Origin: Betaproteobacteria bacterium Ga0077532 | GTDB taxonomy: Bacteria; Pseudomonadota; Gammaproteobacteria; Burkholderiales; Ga0077523 | Reading direction: 5' to 3' | Length of the DNA stretch: 64,000 nt | Assembly: GCA_001464895.1 (NCBI GenBank) | Contig: LNEE01000012.1 | Location: 52,032 to 116,031, forward strand | Made by a program: the position numbers and the translations under genes | Part shown: piece by piece, positions 1 through 11,348 of the stretch | Position numbering within the stretch: position 1 is the first letter of the stretch | Layout: each line of letters opens with the position of its first letter | The notes under the pieces: model-generated | Database searches by the model: none | What the model was told of the DNA's origin: nothing | What the model saw: only the letters and a program-made list of their open reading frames with translations

Positions 1-2391
<2,391 letters not shown>

Positions 2392-2416
2392 GTCTGGCGG
2401 AACTCCGGAGAGATCG

Positions 2417-3274
2417 ATGACTGCAATGATCATGGACGGCGTGGCCGTCTCGAAGGAAGTGCGTGGACGTCTCGCGGCGCGCGTGTCGGCATTGGTCGCG
2501 AAGGGCGTGCGGCCGGGACTCGCCGTCATGCTCGTCGGAGACAACCCGGCCTCCCGGGTGTACGTGCGCAACAAGGTGAAGGCGTGCGCGGAGGCGGGGA
2601 TCCATTCGGTGATGGACGAATACCCCGCAGACACATCGGCGGCCGATGTGCTTGCGCGCATCCGGGCGCTCAATGCCGACCCATCGATCCACGGGATCCT
2701 CGTCCAGCTGCCGCTGCCACCGCACATCGACGTCGATGACGTTCTCGCGGCCATCGCCCCGGAGAAGGACGTCGACGGCTTCCATGTGGAGAGTCTCGGC
2801 GCGCTGATGGCGGGCAAGCCGGGTTTCGAGCCCTGCACGCCGCACGGCGTGATGGAGATTCTCGATCACTACAAGGTGCCGCTCGCCGGGCGCAACGCGG
2901 TGGTCGTGGGGCGCAGCAACATCGTCGGCAAGCCGATGGCCCTGATGCTCCTCGGACGCGATGCCACGGTGACCATCTGCACGTCGAAGACGCAGGACCT
3001 CGCGGCCCACACCCGCGCCGCCGACATCGTCGTCGTCGCCGTGGGGCGCCCGCGACTGCTGACCGGCGACATGGTCAAGCCCGGCGCGGTGGTCGTGGAC
3101 GTCGGCATCAACCGCGACGCCGACGGCAAGCTCGTGGGCGACGTCGATTTCGAGAGCGTGAAGGAGGTTGCCGGTTTCGTGACGCCAGTCCCCGGCGGCG
3201 TCGGACCGATGACGATCACGATGCTGCTGGCCAACGCAGTGACCTCCGCGGAGCGTGTCGCCGCAGCGGGCTGA
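2417..3274 (+). CDS. folD: Bifunctional methylenetetrahydrofolate dehydrogenase / methenyltetrahydrofolate cyclohydrolase
   Basis: Cytosolic one-carbon enzyme that interconverts 5,10-methylene-THF and 10-formyl-THF using NADP+. It has 285 residues, the normal size. Visible signatures are the substrate and catalytic segment [13 protein letters not shown] (Tyr and Lys of the active site), the motif [13 protein letters not shown], and the nucleotide-binding segment [16 protein letters not shown]. The C-terminal [17 protein letters not shown] motif is intact. An ATG at 2426 is a possible alternative start three codons in. It lies 25 bp after serS and is followed by a strong terminator, so it probably ends the transcription unit. 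Confidence 0.97.
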   Translation: MTAMIMDGVAVSKEVRGRLAARVSALVAKGVRPGLAVMLVGDNPASRVYVRNKVKACAEAGIHSVMDEYPADTSAADVLARIRALNADPSIHGILVQLPLPPHIDVDDVLAAIAPEKDVDGFHVESLGALMAGKPGFEPCTPHGVMEILDHYKVPLAGRNAVVVGRSNIVGKPMALMLLGRDATVTICTSKTQDLAAHTRAADIVVVAVGRPRLLTGDMVKPGAVVVDVGINRDADGKLVGDVDFESVKEVAGFVTPVPGGVGPMTITMLLANAVTSAERVAAAG

Positions 3275-3297
3275 AGTCACGCGCGATGGAAGACGAC

Positions 3298-3326
3298 GAC
3301 GGCCACCTAGACGGTGGCCGTTTTTC
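3298..3326 (+). terminator. Rho-independent terminator after folD
   Basis: A perfect 7-bp stem GGCCACC/GGTGGCC (3301-3307 with 3313-3319) can be extended by C3300-G3320. The loop is 5 nt and five T residues follow. It sits 24 bp after the folD stop, between folD and the convergent radical SAM gene. The T-run is only on the plus-strand side, so it should act mainly on folD transcripts. Confidence 0.9.
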
Positions 3327-3360
3327 ATTGCCGGAAGGGTGCGTATCGCAGTGCAGGCCC

Positions 3361-4515
3361 TCAGCGGTTCAGCGTGACCGGCACGCGCCTTGGACCCCAT
3401 TGCCCGGTGAAGACCTCGAAGCGTCCGGGGACAGGCGTCCGGCACGCCAGACACCTGCCGTCCCAGCCCAGGTCGTAGGCCACGATCCGATGCCAGTCGC
3501 GGACGATCACGGCGGTGCCGCAGCCGGGGCAGAGCGTGGTGCCGCCCGCGGTGTCGTGCACGTTTCCCGTGTAGACATGGTGGAGACCTTCGCTGCGAGC
3601 GATGGTGCGAGCGCGAGTGAGCGTGGCGGCAGGCGTCCGCGGGAGCGACGTCAGCTTGTGGTCAGGATGGAAGGCGGTGAAGTGGAGCGGCACGTCGGGA
3701 CCGAGGGCCTCGACGATCCAGCCGCACAGGCGCTTCAACTCGTCGTCGGAATCGTTCATGGTCGGAATCAGCAGCGTCGTGATCTCGACCCAGACGTCGG
3801 TCTCGTGGACCAGGTACTTCAGGGTGTCGAGGACCGGTGCGAGGCGTGAGCCGGTGAGCCGCACGTAGAAGTCATCGGTGAATGCCTTCAGGTCCACGTT
3901 CGCGGCGTCCATCTTTGCGAAGAAGGCGCGGCGCGGTGCATCGTGGATGTAGCCCGCGGTCACTGCCACCGTCTTCAGGCCGCGGCTGCGGCAGGCGTCT
4001 GCGGTGTCCATCGCATACTCGGCGAAGATCACCGGGTCGTTGTAGGTGAATGCCACGCTGCGGCATCCCGACTGCCACGCGGCGTACGCAATGCGCTCGG
4101 GGGAGGCCTCGTCCTGCAGGCGGTCCATGTCCCGCGACTTCGAGATGTCCCAGTTCTGGCAGAACTTGCAGGCGAGATTGCAGCCGGCGGTCCCGAACGA
4201 GAACACCGCCGAACCTGGAAGAAAGTGGTTCAGCGGCTTCTTCTCGATGGGATCGATGCAGAACCCGGACGAGCGGCCATAGGTGGTGAGCACCATCCGG
4301 TCACCGTCGCGCATCCGGACGAAGCACGCGCCTCGCTGCCCTGCGTGCAGGCGGCAATCCCGCGGGCAGAGGTCGCACTGGATGCGCCCGTCGTCCAGCG
4401 CATGCCACCACTGCGCCGGCCAGGCGTCCGCCGCCGGCGGAGCCTCAGCATCGTCAGCGCGGGATTTCACCGTCCTCTTTCCAGTGGTCGACCGTGTAGC
4501 GCGCAACGCGGGCAT
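3361..4515 (-). CDS. amrS: AmmeMemoRadiSam system radical SAM enzyme (AmrS-like)
   Basis: Radical SAM protein of 384 residues. The [4Fe-4S] motif CxxxCxxC is at residues 112, 116 and 119 (GCNLACKFCQNW). An N-terminal cysteine cluster (C47, C50, C54, C64) and a C-terminal pair of CxxC knuckles (CPGC and CLAC) suggest extra metal sites. The N-terminal cysteine pattern, the IDPIEKKPLNHFLPG segment and the C-terminal knuckles match the radical SAM member of the AmmeMemoRadiSam system, whose substrate is unknown. The gene overlaps the end of the upstream MEMO-AMMECR1 gene by 62 bp from this ATG, or by 17 bp from an in-frame GTG at 4470, so the true start is uncertain. The overlap implies translational coupling and shared function. 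Confidence 0.88.
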   Translation of the reverse strand: MPALRATRSTTGKRTVKSRADDAEAPPAADAWPAQWWHALDDGRIQCDLCPRDCRLHAGQRGACFVRMRDGDRMVLTTYGRSSGFCIDPIEKKPLNHFLPGSAVFSFGTAGCNLACKFCQNWDISKSRDMDRLQDEASPERIAYAAWQSGCRSVAFTYNDPVIFAEYAMDTADACRSRGLKTVAVTAGYIHDAPRRAFFAKMDAANVDLKAFTDDFYVRLTGSRLAPVLDTLKYLVHETDVWVEITTLLIPTMNDSDDELKRLCGWIVEALGPDVPLHFTAFHPDHKLTSLPRTPAATLTRARTIARSEGLHHVYTGNVHDTAGGTTLCPGCGTAVIVRDWHRIVAYDLGWDGRCLACRTPVPGRFEVFTGQWGPRRVPVTLNR

Positions 4516-5884
4516 GGGTGAGGGGATGGTCCGGCGCGAGCCCGGCCTTGCGCTTCAACTGCGCAAGAAAGTCGGCGGGTGCTGGCAGGCTTTCCCACAC
4601 CTGGGGAAGGAACGTCCCGCGGTGCCCATCGACCGCCAGCACCAGGCCGTCGATGCCCGGATTCAGCTGTGACAGGAGGTCGGCTTCGTCGCGGAAAACC
4701 AACGGGGACTGTGGGCTCAGTTCCGACACTTCGACCGTCACCCGTTCGAACTCGCGCAGCGACAAGGGCGCGAAGCGCGAGTCGAGGAATGCGGCCGAGC
4801 GGGCGTTCTTGCGGACGTCGTCGAGCAGGCTGCGATGCGGTTCGAGGCTGCCGATGCACCCCCGGAGTTTCCCGTCCAGGTGGAGGGTGACGAACGTCGC
4901 GCCAGGTGCGGTCAGGAAATCGGCGTCCTCGCGAGCGGTGAGTGCGAGCCCGAGCTGGCGGCCGATGGTTGCGCGAGCGATCGCCACCAACGTGCGCCCC
5001 CGCGACGACCGCGGGTCTGGTGGCGTGGTGGCGGGGCCTTCGCGGAATGCGAACGAGGCGTAGCCCACGACGCGGGACTTGTCCCCTGCGGTGTCTCCGG
5101 AGTTGCGAAGGTCCAGCAGTTCGGCCCGGAGCCCGTGGGTCCGCGCGGCCGCAAGTAGACCGTTGACCGGTGTCGCGCCGCAAGCGTGGGCGTGATCGAT
5201 GACGGGGTCGAGCGCGAGGATGTCGTCGGCTGTGGCGCGGTCCTCCCTGACGGCGACGGGATACGGGAGGTAGTGGGAAAGATCGGAGCTGACCACGATG
5301 AGCGTCTCCGGGCCGCCCCAGAGGTGGTCGAGGACTTCGGCCACCTCGGCGACGCTCGCGTCTCCGACCGCCAGAGGGACGATCCGGAAGCCGTCGGCAA
5401 GGGTCTCCTGGAGAAACGGCAGATGCACTTCCAGCGAGTGCTCCTGGGCGTGGGCCGCAGGGCTCGTCACCACCTGGGGGAGATCCGCGAGCGTCTCGAT
5501 GGCCTCACGGTCCAGCGGTATCGTCCCCAACGGGGTCGCCATGGCATCGACACCCGGCAGCGCAAGCCCGCGCACGGCGACCCGATGGACCGGCCCCAGG
5601 AGCACGACCCGGCGGACATGGTCGCGTACCCGTGAAAGGCGCGCATAGGCTGTCCCGGCCACGGCACCCGAGTAGCGGTACCCGGCGTGGGGCACGATGA
5701 GCGCCTTCAGGGCAGACGACCCCTCCGGGTCGGCCGGCGCAATCCCGCACAAACCCACGATCGTGGTCTGGAGTTCCGGGGGGTGCGCAGGGTAGAAGGT
5801 GCCTGCGACGGCGGGTGGGCGGACGGACGTCACGGCGTCACTCCGATGGGCGGTCCGGGAACCATAGGGGCGCGGCGTCGGCAT
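4454..5884 (-). CDS. Fused AmmeMemoRadiSam proteins B and A (MEMO domain plus AMMECR1 domain)
   Basis: Two domains lie in one frame. The N-terminal part (about residues 20-285 from the ATG at 5884) is a MEMO/LigB-like fold. It begins VRPPAVAGTFYP and carries the putative metal-ligand histidines in VPHAGYRYSGAVAG, LLGPVHRVAVRG and VVSSDLSHYLPYP. The C-terminal part (about 300-476) is an AMMECR1 domain with LRGCIGSLEPHRSLLDDV and a following segment NARSAAFLDSRFAPLS. In many genomes these are separate genes beside the radical SAM enzyme. Here they are one polypeptide overlapping the radical SAM start. The frame is open upstream to 6109, but conserved sequence begins near residue 20. A GTG at 5833 (VTSVRPP) is an alternative start. 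Function of the system is not established. Confidence 0.88.
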   Translation of the reverse strand: MPTPRPYGSRTAHRSDAVTSVRPPAVAGTFYPAHPPELQTTIVGLCGIAPADPEGSSALKALIVPHAGYRYSGAVAGTAYARLSRVRDHVRRVVLLGPVHRVAVRGLALPGVDAMATPLGTIPLDREAIETLADLPQVVTSPAAHAQEHSLEVHLPFLQETLADGFRIVPLAVGDASVAEVAEVLDHLWGGPETLIVVSSDLSHYLPYPVAVREDRATADDILALDPVIDHAHACGATPVNGLLAAARTHGLRAELLDLRNSGDTAGDKSRVVGYASFAFREGPATTPPDPRSSRGRTLVAIARATIGRQLGLALTAREDADFLTAPGATFVTLHLDGKLRGCIGSLEPHRSLLDDVRKNARSAAFLDSRFAPLSLREFERVTVEVSELSPQSPLVFRDEADLLSQLNPGIDGLVLAVDGHRGTFLPQVWESLPAPADFLAQLKRKAGLAPDHPLTHARVARYTVDHWKEDGEIPR

Positions 5885-6137
5885 GACAAGGCAGCACCGG
5901 GGAAAGATGCGAAGGGCGCAAGGTGGGCCACGTCGGCTCGTTCCGGAAGGTTGCGCCTCGCGCGACCGAGGAGCATCAGGCGACATCGTCATCCGACCCG
6001 ACTGCATGGTGTTCCGGGTCGCAGGCGCACTGCGGTCGGACTGCCTGCGCGCGGCGTCGGAATTCGCAGGTTGACGGGCGACGGGGGGATGGATAAATTC
6101 CTGACTCATAAGTCATTAATTTTCCGCTCCCGTCTTC
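5885..6137. other. Divergent intergenic region between the MEMO-AMMECR1 gene and the TetR gene
   Basis: About 250 bp separating divergent genes and so expected to hold promoters for both. No conserved coding sequence was seen. The part next to the TetR gene (6090-6125) is clearly AT-richer than its surroundings and contains the palindrome annotated separately. Confidence 0.6.
6102..6115. promoter_or_regulatory. Candidate operator of the adjacent TetR regulator
   Basis: A perfect inverted repeat TGACT-CATA-AGTCA lies 22 bp upstream of the TetR start, inside the only AT-rich stretch of the intergenic region. Its size and place fit autoregulation by the TetR-family protein. Function is inferred, not shown. 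Confidence 0.5.
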
Positions 6138-6806
6138 ATGACCACGCCACAACCCCGCCAGGAAGGCCGCTGGACCCGCCGCAAGAACGCGCGTCCGGCC
6201 GAGTTGCTCGCGGCCGCGCTGGACCTCTTCGTCGATCGGGGGTTCGCGGCCACGAGACTCGATGACGTCGCGCGCCGCGCCGGCGTGAGCAAGGGTACCT
6301 TGTACCTCTACTTCGAGAGCAAGGAAGAGCTGTTCAAGGCGGTGATCCGCGGTGGCCTCGTGCCGGCGATCGAGCGCGGGGAGCGCATGGTGGAGGGCCA
6401 CACGGGCTCGCTCGCGGAGCTGCTGGAGAAGATCATCCTCGGGTGGTGGCAGGAGGTGGGCAACTCGCAGCTCGGCGGCATCCCGAAGCTGATGTTCGCC
6501 GAGGCGAAGAATTTCCCCGAACTGGCCCGCTTCTACTACCAGGAAGTCATCAGCCGGGGCTATCGCCTGCTCGGTCGGGTCCTGGACGAAGGGCAGCGCC
6601 GCGGCGAGTTCGCTCTGGTCGAGACCGACCACGCGACCCGGATCGTTCTGGCACCCCTGGTTTTTCTCCTGCTCTGGCGCCATTCGTTCGACGTTTGCGA
6701 CAGTCGGCGCATCGATCCGGAAACCTATCTTCGGTTGCACATGAGCCTCATCCTCGACGGCTTGCGTGTGCGCACTATGGTTCCTGCCGCTGCGCACGTC
6801 GGATGA
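6138..6806 (+). CDS. TetR/AcrR-family transcriptional regulator of the adjacent RND efflux operon
   Basis: A 222-residue protein with an N-terminal TetR helix-turn-helix (about residues 14-60). The recognition region is RLDDVARRAGVSKGTLYLYF followed by ESKEELFKAVI. The C-terminal ligand-binding part is helical and unconserved, as usual. The gene is 0.3 kb upstream of an RND adaptor and transporter in the same direction. This suggests a local repressor of that pump, as in acrR or mexR-like systems. A perfect inverted repeat lies just upstream of its start. The inducer cannot be read from the sequence. Confidence 0.9.
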   Translation: MTTPQPRQEGRWTRRKNARPAELLAAALDLFVDRGFAATRLDDVARRAGVSKGTLYLYFESKEELFKAVIRGGLVPAIERGERMVEGHTGSLAELLEKIILGWWQEVGNSQLGGIPKLMFAEAKNFPELARFYYQEVISRGYRLLGRVLDEGQRRGEFALVETDHATRIVLAPLVFLLLWRHSFDVCDSRRIDPETYLRLHMSLILDGLRVRTMVPAAAHVG

Positions 6807-7107
6807 GGCGCCCGTACGCGTCGGTCGACCCGGTCCGCACTGGTTGCGTCCGCACCAATCGCAGACCGCACCGATTCGGCGCAAGGGCTCCTTCTGCACT
6901 GCACTTCTTGGGTATCCTTGCACGCCATCCAGGAGATCGTCGGCAGTCGGCCGGCGAGATGGAGCGCGACATGTGTTGCGCATGCGATAGCCGCACGTCG
7001 GGTCTGCGGGTCGTTCGTGTCGATCCTCCACTTGGCACTCCGGATGGCAGCCACGCATCGGAAATCCGGACACGGGTTTTCCAACATAGGTTTTCATGGA
7101 GTTGCAA
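6807..7107 (+). other. Intergenic region before the RND operon
   Basis: About 300 bp with no conserved reading frame. It should carry the promoter of the efflux operon if that is transcribed separately from the TetR gene. I saw no convincing promoter hexamer pair, no copy of the TetR palindrome and no terminator hairpin. Confidence 0.5.
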
Positions 7108-8214
7108 ATGCCCGTTTCGACCTTCGTCGGCGCGACAGCGGTCCGCGCCATCGGCGCGCTCGTGCTCGTTTCCCTCGTCGCCGGCTGCAAGCCGGAGCCG
7201 GTGCCGGAAAAGCTCCCGCGTGCGGTGAATGTGGTTCGTGTCGGGGCCCCGGATACCGTTTTCGGAAACAGCTACTCGGGCGATGTGCGGGCCCGCTACG
7301 AAGCGGCGCTTGGTTTCAGGTTGGGTGGCAAGGTCACGGAACGGTTGGTGGAGGTCGGCGACGCCGTCAAGAAGGGACAGGTGCTGATGCGCCTCGACCC
7401 TGCCGACCAGCGGCTCGGGGCTGACGCAGCCACCGATCAGCTGGCCGCCGCGCGCGCCAACTACGAGCAGACCCGTGCAGACCTCGCCCGCTTCCGCGAA
7501 CTGGCGCGACAGGGCTTCATCAGTGCAGCCGAACTCGATCGTCGCAAGGCTGCCTTCGATGTGGCCGACGCGCAGTTCGCCCAGGCCCGCGCGCAGCTTT
7601 CCATCCAGCGCAATCAGTCCGACTACACGACGCTGCGCGCCGACCACGATGGCATCGTGACCGCGCTGCATGCCGAGGTCGGGCAGGTGGTGGACAAAGG
7701 CAACATCGTCGTCCGGCTCGTGCGTCCCGGCGAGAAGGAAGTGGCGATCAGCATCCCCGAGAACCGCCTGAAGGAGGTGACGCGCGGACGCGAGGCAACC
7801 GTCGCGCTCTGGACCGATCCTTCCCGGGTGTACAAGGGGCGCGTACGCGAGGTCGCGCCCGGAGCGGATCCGATCACGCGCACGTACACGGCCAAGGTGA
7901 CGATCGTGGACGCCGACGACGGTGTTCAGTGGGGCATGACCGCCAACGTCGCCATCGCCGGGGATGCCGATGCCGCCCGAGCCGTTCGTCTGCCGTCGTC
8001 GGCCATCCACCAGAAGGGGGATCAGGCGGCAGTGTGGATCGTCAATCCCTCGACGGGCGACGTGAAGCTCCACCCCGTACGGGTAGGCCGTTTCGCGGAT
8101 GAGTACGTGGCCGTGCTGGACGGCGTGAAGCCCGGCGATGCCGTCGTTCGTGCCGGGGTGCACCGACTGTTCGAAGGCGAGAAGGTTCGGGTGCTCGCCG
8201 AGGCCGCTCGATGA
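7108..8214 (+). CDS. RND efflux periplasmic adaptor (membrane fusion) lipoprotein
   Basis: Membrane fusion protein that links an inner-membrane RND pump to an outer-membrane channel. The N-terminal lipoprotein signal ends in the lipobox LVAGC (Cys27 from this start). Next come a barrel-sandwich lipoyl half (ALGFRLGGKVTERLVEVGDAV), an alpha-hairpin (about residues 95-160), the returning lipoyl half (TTLRADHDGIVTALHAEVGQVV) and beta-barrel domains. The start at 7108 is preferred over the in-frame ATG at 7096 because GGAG at 7098-7101 gives a normal 6-nt spacing. The stop overlaps the transporter start (ATGA). No outer-membrane factor gene is nearby, so a TolC-like partner must be encoded elsewhere. 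Confidence 0.92.
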   Translation: MPVSTFVGATAVRAIGALVLVSLVAGCKPEPVPEKLPRAVNVVRVGAPDTVFGNSYSGDVRARYEAALGFRLGGKVTERLVEVGDAVKKGQVLMRLDPADQRLGADAATDQLAAARANYEQTRADLARFRELARQGFISAAELDRRKAAFDVADAQFAQARAQLSIQRNQSDYTTLRADHDGIVTALHAEVGQVVDKGNIVVRLVRPGEKEVAISIPENRLKEVTRGREATVALWTDPSRVYKGRVREVAPGADPITRTYTAKVTIVDADDGVQWGMTANVAIAGDADAARAVRLPSSAIHQKGDQAAVWIVNPSTGDVKLHPVRVGRFADEYVAVLDGVKPGDAVVRAGVHRLFEGEKVRVLAEAAR

Positions 8215-11200
8215 TCTCGACGCGTCTCAACATCTCCGAGTGGGCCCTCAAGCATCAGGCCCTCGTTCTGTATTTCATGCTGGCCCTCAGCGTGGCGGGG
8301 GTCTACGCGTACCTCCGGCTGGGTCAGAACGAGGACCCCGAGTTCACCTTCAAGGTGATGGTGGTGCGCACGTTGTGGCCGGGCGCCACCGCCCGGGAGG
8401 TGGAACTCGAGGTGACCGAGCGGCTGGAGAAGAAGCTCCAGGAGACGCCCTGGCTCGATTTCACCCGCAGCTACTCGAAGCCCGGCGAGTCGATGATCTT
8501 CATCACTCTGAAGGACTACACGCCACCCAAGGACGTCCCGAACTCGTGGTACCAGGTGCGGAAGAAGGTGCAGGACATCCTGTACACGCTACCGAGCGGC
8601 GTACAGGGGCCGTTCTTCAACGACGAGTTCGGCGACACGTTCGGCAACATCTACGCCTTCACGACCGACGGCTATTCGTTCGCCGAGCTGCGTGACCACG
8701 TGGAGACCTTCCGGCGCGAACTGGTGCGCGTGCCGGACGTGGGCAAGGTGGCGGTGCTGGGCGAGCAGTCCGAGAAGGTCTGGATCGAGATGTCGCATCG
8801 CAAGCTCGCCACCCTCGGCGTGGATCCTCTCGCCATCTTCGAGGTGCTTCGCCAGCAGAACGTGATGGCCCCGGCCGGGACGTTCGAAACCCGGGACGAC
8901 CAGGTGCAGGTCCGGGTGTCCGGCGACTTCAAGTCGGTGGAGAGCATCCGCGAGATCGGCATCCTGGCGAACGGCCGCCTCTTCCGGCTGGGCGACATCG
9001 CGAAGGTGTATCGCGGATACGCGGATCCTCCGTCCCTGCTCATGCGATTCAACGGGCAGCCGGCGATGGGGCTCGCGGTGTCGATGCGAAAGGGCGGGGA
9101 CATCATCTCCCTCGGTCGGGATCTCGAGAGCACCATGGCGCGCCTCGGGCAGGATCTCCCGGTGGGCATCGACGTGCACAACGTCGCGGATCAGCCCACG
9201 GTCGTGGGACGTTCGGTGAACGAGTTCATGATGACGCTCGCCGAGGCGGTCGTGATCGTGCTCGCCGTCAGCTTCCTGTCGCTCGGAATGCGCACCGGCA
9301 TCGTGGTTGCCCTTTCGATTCCGCTGGTGCTCGCGGTCACGTTCCTGTTGATGTACCTCTTCAAGATCGACCTCCAGCGGATCTCTTTGGGCGCCCTCAT
9401 CATCGCCCTGGGTCTGCTCGTCGACGACGCCATCATCGCGGTCGAGATGATGGCCATCAAGATGGAGCAGGGCTGGGATCGATTCCGTGCAGGTGTGTTC
9501 GCCTATACGTCCACCGCGCCGTCGATGCTCACGGGGACCCTGGTGACGGCTGCGGGCTTCCTGCCGGTCGGACTCGCCAAGTCGGCGGCCGGGGAGTACA
9601 CGTTCTCGATCTTTGCGGTGGTGTTCATCTCGCTCATCGTGTCGTGGGTCGTCGCGGTGCTGTTCATCCCCTACATGGGCTATCACCTCCTGCCCGACTA
9701 CGCGAAACTCGGCCACGGACCCGGTCTGCTCTCGCGCATCGCAGGGCGCTTGTTCCCGCGCCTTGCCGCTGCCCCGCACGGTGGAGCGCATGCGCCCGAG
9801 GACGTCTACGCCCGGCCCTTCTACCGCTGGTTCCGATCCGTCGTGACGTGGTGCGTGACGTTCCGGAAAACCGTGATCGTCGGGACCGTCGGGCTGTTCG
9901 TGCTCTCGATCGTCGGATTCGGCTTCGTACAGCAGCAGTTCTTCCCCTCCGCGGACCGGCCCGAACTCGTGGTCGACCTCTGGCTGCAGAGCGGTTCGGC
10001 CATGGGCGCCACCGACCTCGAGGCCAGGCGCCTCGAGGCCATACTCGCCAAGGACGACGACGTCGAGAAGTTCGTTGCGTATGTCGGCGGCGGCAGCCCG
10101 CGTTTCTATCTGCCGCTGGACCAGCAGCTCAACAACTCGAATCTCGTGGAATTCGTGGTGACCGCGAAATCGGTCGAGGCGCGCAACCGGCTGCAGACCC
10201 GCCTGGAGGCGCTTCTCGAGACGCAGTTCTCGCGAGTGCGTGCGCGGGTGCAGCCCCTGCAGAACGGTCCACCCGTCCCGTACCCGGTGGCGTTCCGGGT
10301 GAGCGGCGACAACTTCGATGAACTGCGTCGGATCGGAAACGAGATGGCGGCCGTGATGCGCGAGCATCCGAACATGCGGCTCGTGCATCTCGACTGGAAC
10401 GAGAAGAGCAAGGTGGTGAAGCTCGAGATCGATCAGAACAAGGCCCGCATGGTCGGCGTGACATCCGCGGGTCTTTCGAATCTGCTGAGTTCCGTCCTGA
10501 CCGGTTTCCGGATCACCGACTTCCGCGAGCGCGACAAGCTGATCGAGGTCATGGCGCGCGCCGAGGGCGGGGAGCGTCGCAGCCTCGCCGAGATCGGTGA
10601 CATCAACGTGCCCACCCAGAGCGGCCGCTGGGTGCCGCTGTCCCACGTGGCCAAGATCACGTACGCGTTCGAGGACGGGCTCATCTGGCGTCGTGCCCGC
10701 GTGCCCACGATCACGGTCCAGGGTGATGTCATCGGTTCCGTGCAGCCGCCCGATGTCTCGACGAAGCTGCAGCCTGCGATGCTGGCGATCGCGGCGAAGC
10801 TGCCACCGGGGTACAAGATCTCGATGGGCGGCGCCATCGAGGAGAGCGCTCGGGGCCAGGGGTCGGTCAACGCGGTCCTGCCGCTCATGCTGATCACGGT
10901 CGTCACCCTGCTGATGGTGCACCTGCAGAACATCCGCAAGACCCTGCTCGTGCTCGTGACCGCGCCGCTCGGCATCATCGGTGTGTGCCTCTTCCTGCTC
11001 GTCGGGCGCGTGCCGTTCGGGTTCGTGGCGATGCTGGGTTTCATCGCGCTCTCGGGAATGATCATGCGCAACTCGATCATCCTCGTGGACCAGATCGACC
11101 AGGACATCACCGAGGGGCACGAGCCCTGGCATGCGGTGATCGAGGCGACCGTGCGACGTTTCCGCCCGATCATCCTCACGGCGGCGGCAGCAATCCTGGC

Positions 11201-11348
11201 GATGATTCCCTTGTCGCGGTCCAACTTCTGGGGCCCGATGGCGGTGGCGATCATGGGCGGTCTGCTGGTGGCGACGATCCTGACGCTGCTCTTCCTCCCG
11301 GCTCTTTACGCGGCGGTCTTCCGCGTGCGTCGCCCGGTGGCGGCATGA
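8211..11348 (+). CDS. RND family efflux transporter permease (AcrB/MexB superfamily)
   Basis: Inner-membrane proton-driven pump of 1045 residues, the normal RND length. There are twelve membrane segments in the 1+5+1+5 pattern, with two large periplasmic loops. The fourth segment carries the acidic proton-relay motif (GALIIALGLLVDDAIIAVEMM). The second half repeats the pattern (MLGFIALSGMIMRNSIILVDQI). Sequence style (ISEWALKHQALVLYFMLALSVAG at the N-terminus) resembles the VexF/MexK-like and heavy-solvent branches rather than AcrB itself, so the substrate is unknown. It is coupled by ATGA overlaps to the adaptor upstream and to a gamma-glutamyltransferase downstream. Confidence 0.93.
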   Translation: MISTRLNISEWALKHQALVLYFMLALSVAGVYAYLRLGQNEDPEFTFKVMVVRTLWPGATAREVELEVTERLEKKLQETPWLDFTRSYSKPGESMIFITLKDYTPPKDVPNSWYQVRKKVQDILYTLPSGVQGPFFNDEFGDTFGNIYAFTTDGYSFAELRDHVETFRRELVRVPDVGKVAVLGEQSEKVWIEMSHRKLATLGVDPLAIFEVLRQQNVMAPAGTFETRDDQVQVRVSGDFKSVESIREIGILANGRLFRLGDIAKVYRGYADPPSLLMRFNGQPAMGLAVSMRKGGDIISLGRDLESTMARLGQDLPVGIDVHNVADQPTVVGRSVNEFMMTLAEAVVIVLAVSFLSLGMRTGIVVALSIPLVLAVTFLLMYLFKIDLQRISLGALIIALGLLVDDAIIAVEMMAIKMEQGWDRFRAGVFAYTSTAPSMLTGTLVTAAGFLPVGLAKSAAGEYTFSIFAVVFISLIVSWVVAVLFIPYMGYHLLPDYAKLGHGPGLLSRIAGRLFPRLAAAPHGGAHAPEDVYARPFYRWFRSVVTWCVTFRKTVIVGTVGLFVLSIVGFGFVQQQFFPSADRPELVVDLWLQSGSAMGATDLEARRLEAILAKDDDVEKFVAYVGGGSPRFYLPLDQQLNNSNLVEFVVTAKSVEARNRLQTRLEALLETQFSRVRARVQPLQNGPPVPYPVAFRVSGDNFDELRRIGNEMAAVMREHPNMRLVHLDWNEKSKVVKLEIDQNKARMVGVTSAGLSNLLSSVLTGFRITDFRERDKLIEVMARAEGGERRSLAEIGDINVPTQSGRWVPLSHVAKITYAFEDGLIWRRARVPTITVQGDVIGSVQPPDVSTKLQPAMLAIAAKLPPGYKISMGGAIEESARGQGSVNAVLPLMLITVVTLLMVHLQNIRKTLLVLVTAPLGIIGVCLFLLVGRVPFGFVAMLGFIALSGMIMRNSIILVDQIDQDITEGHEPWHAVIEATVRRFRPIILTAAAAILAMIPLSRSNFWGPMAVAIMGGLLVATILTLLFLPALYAAVFRVRRPVAA

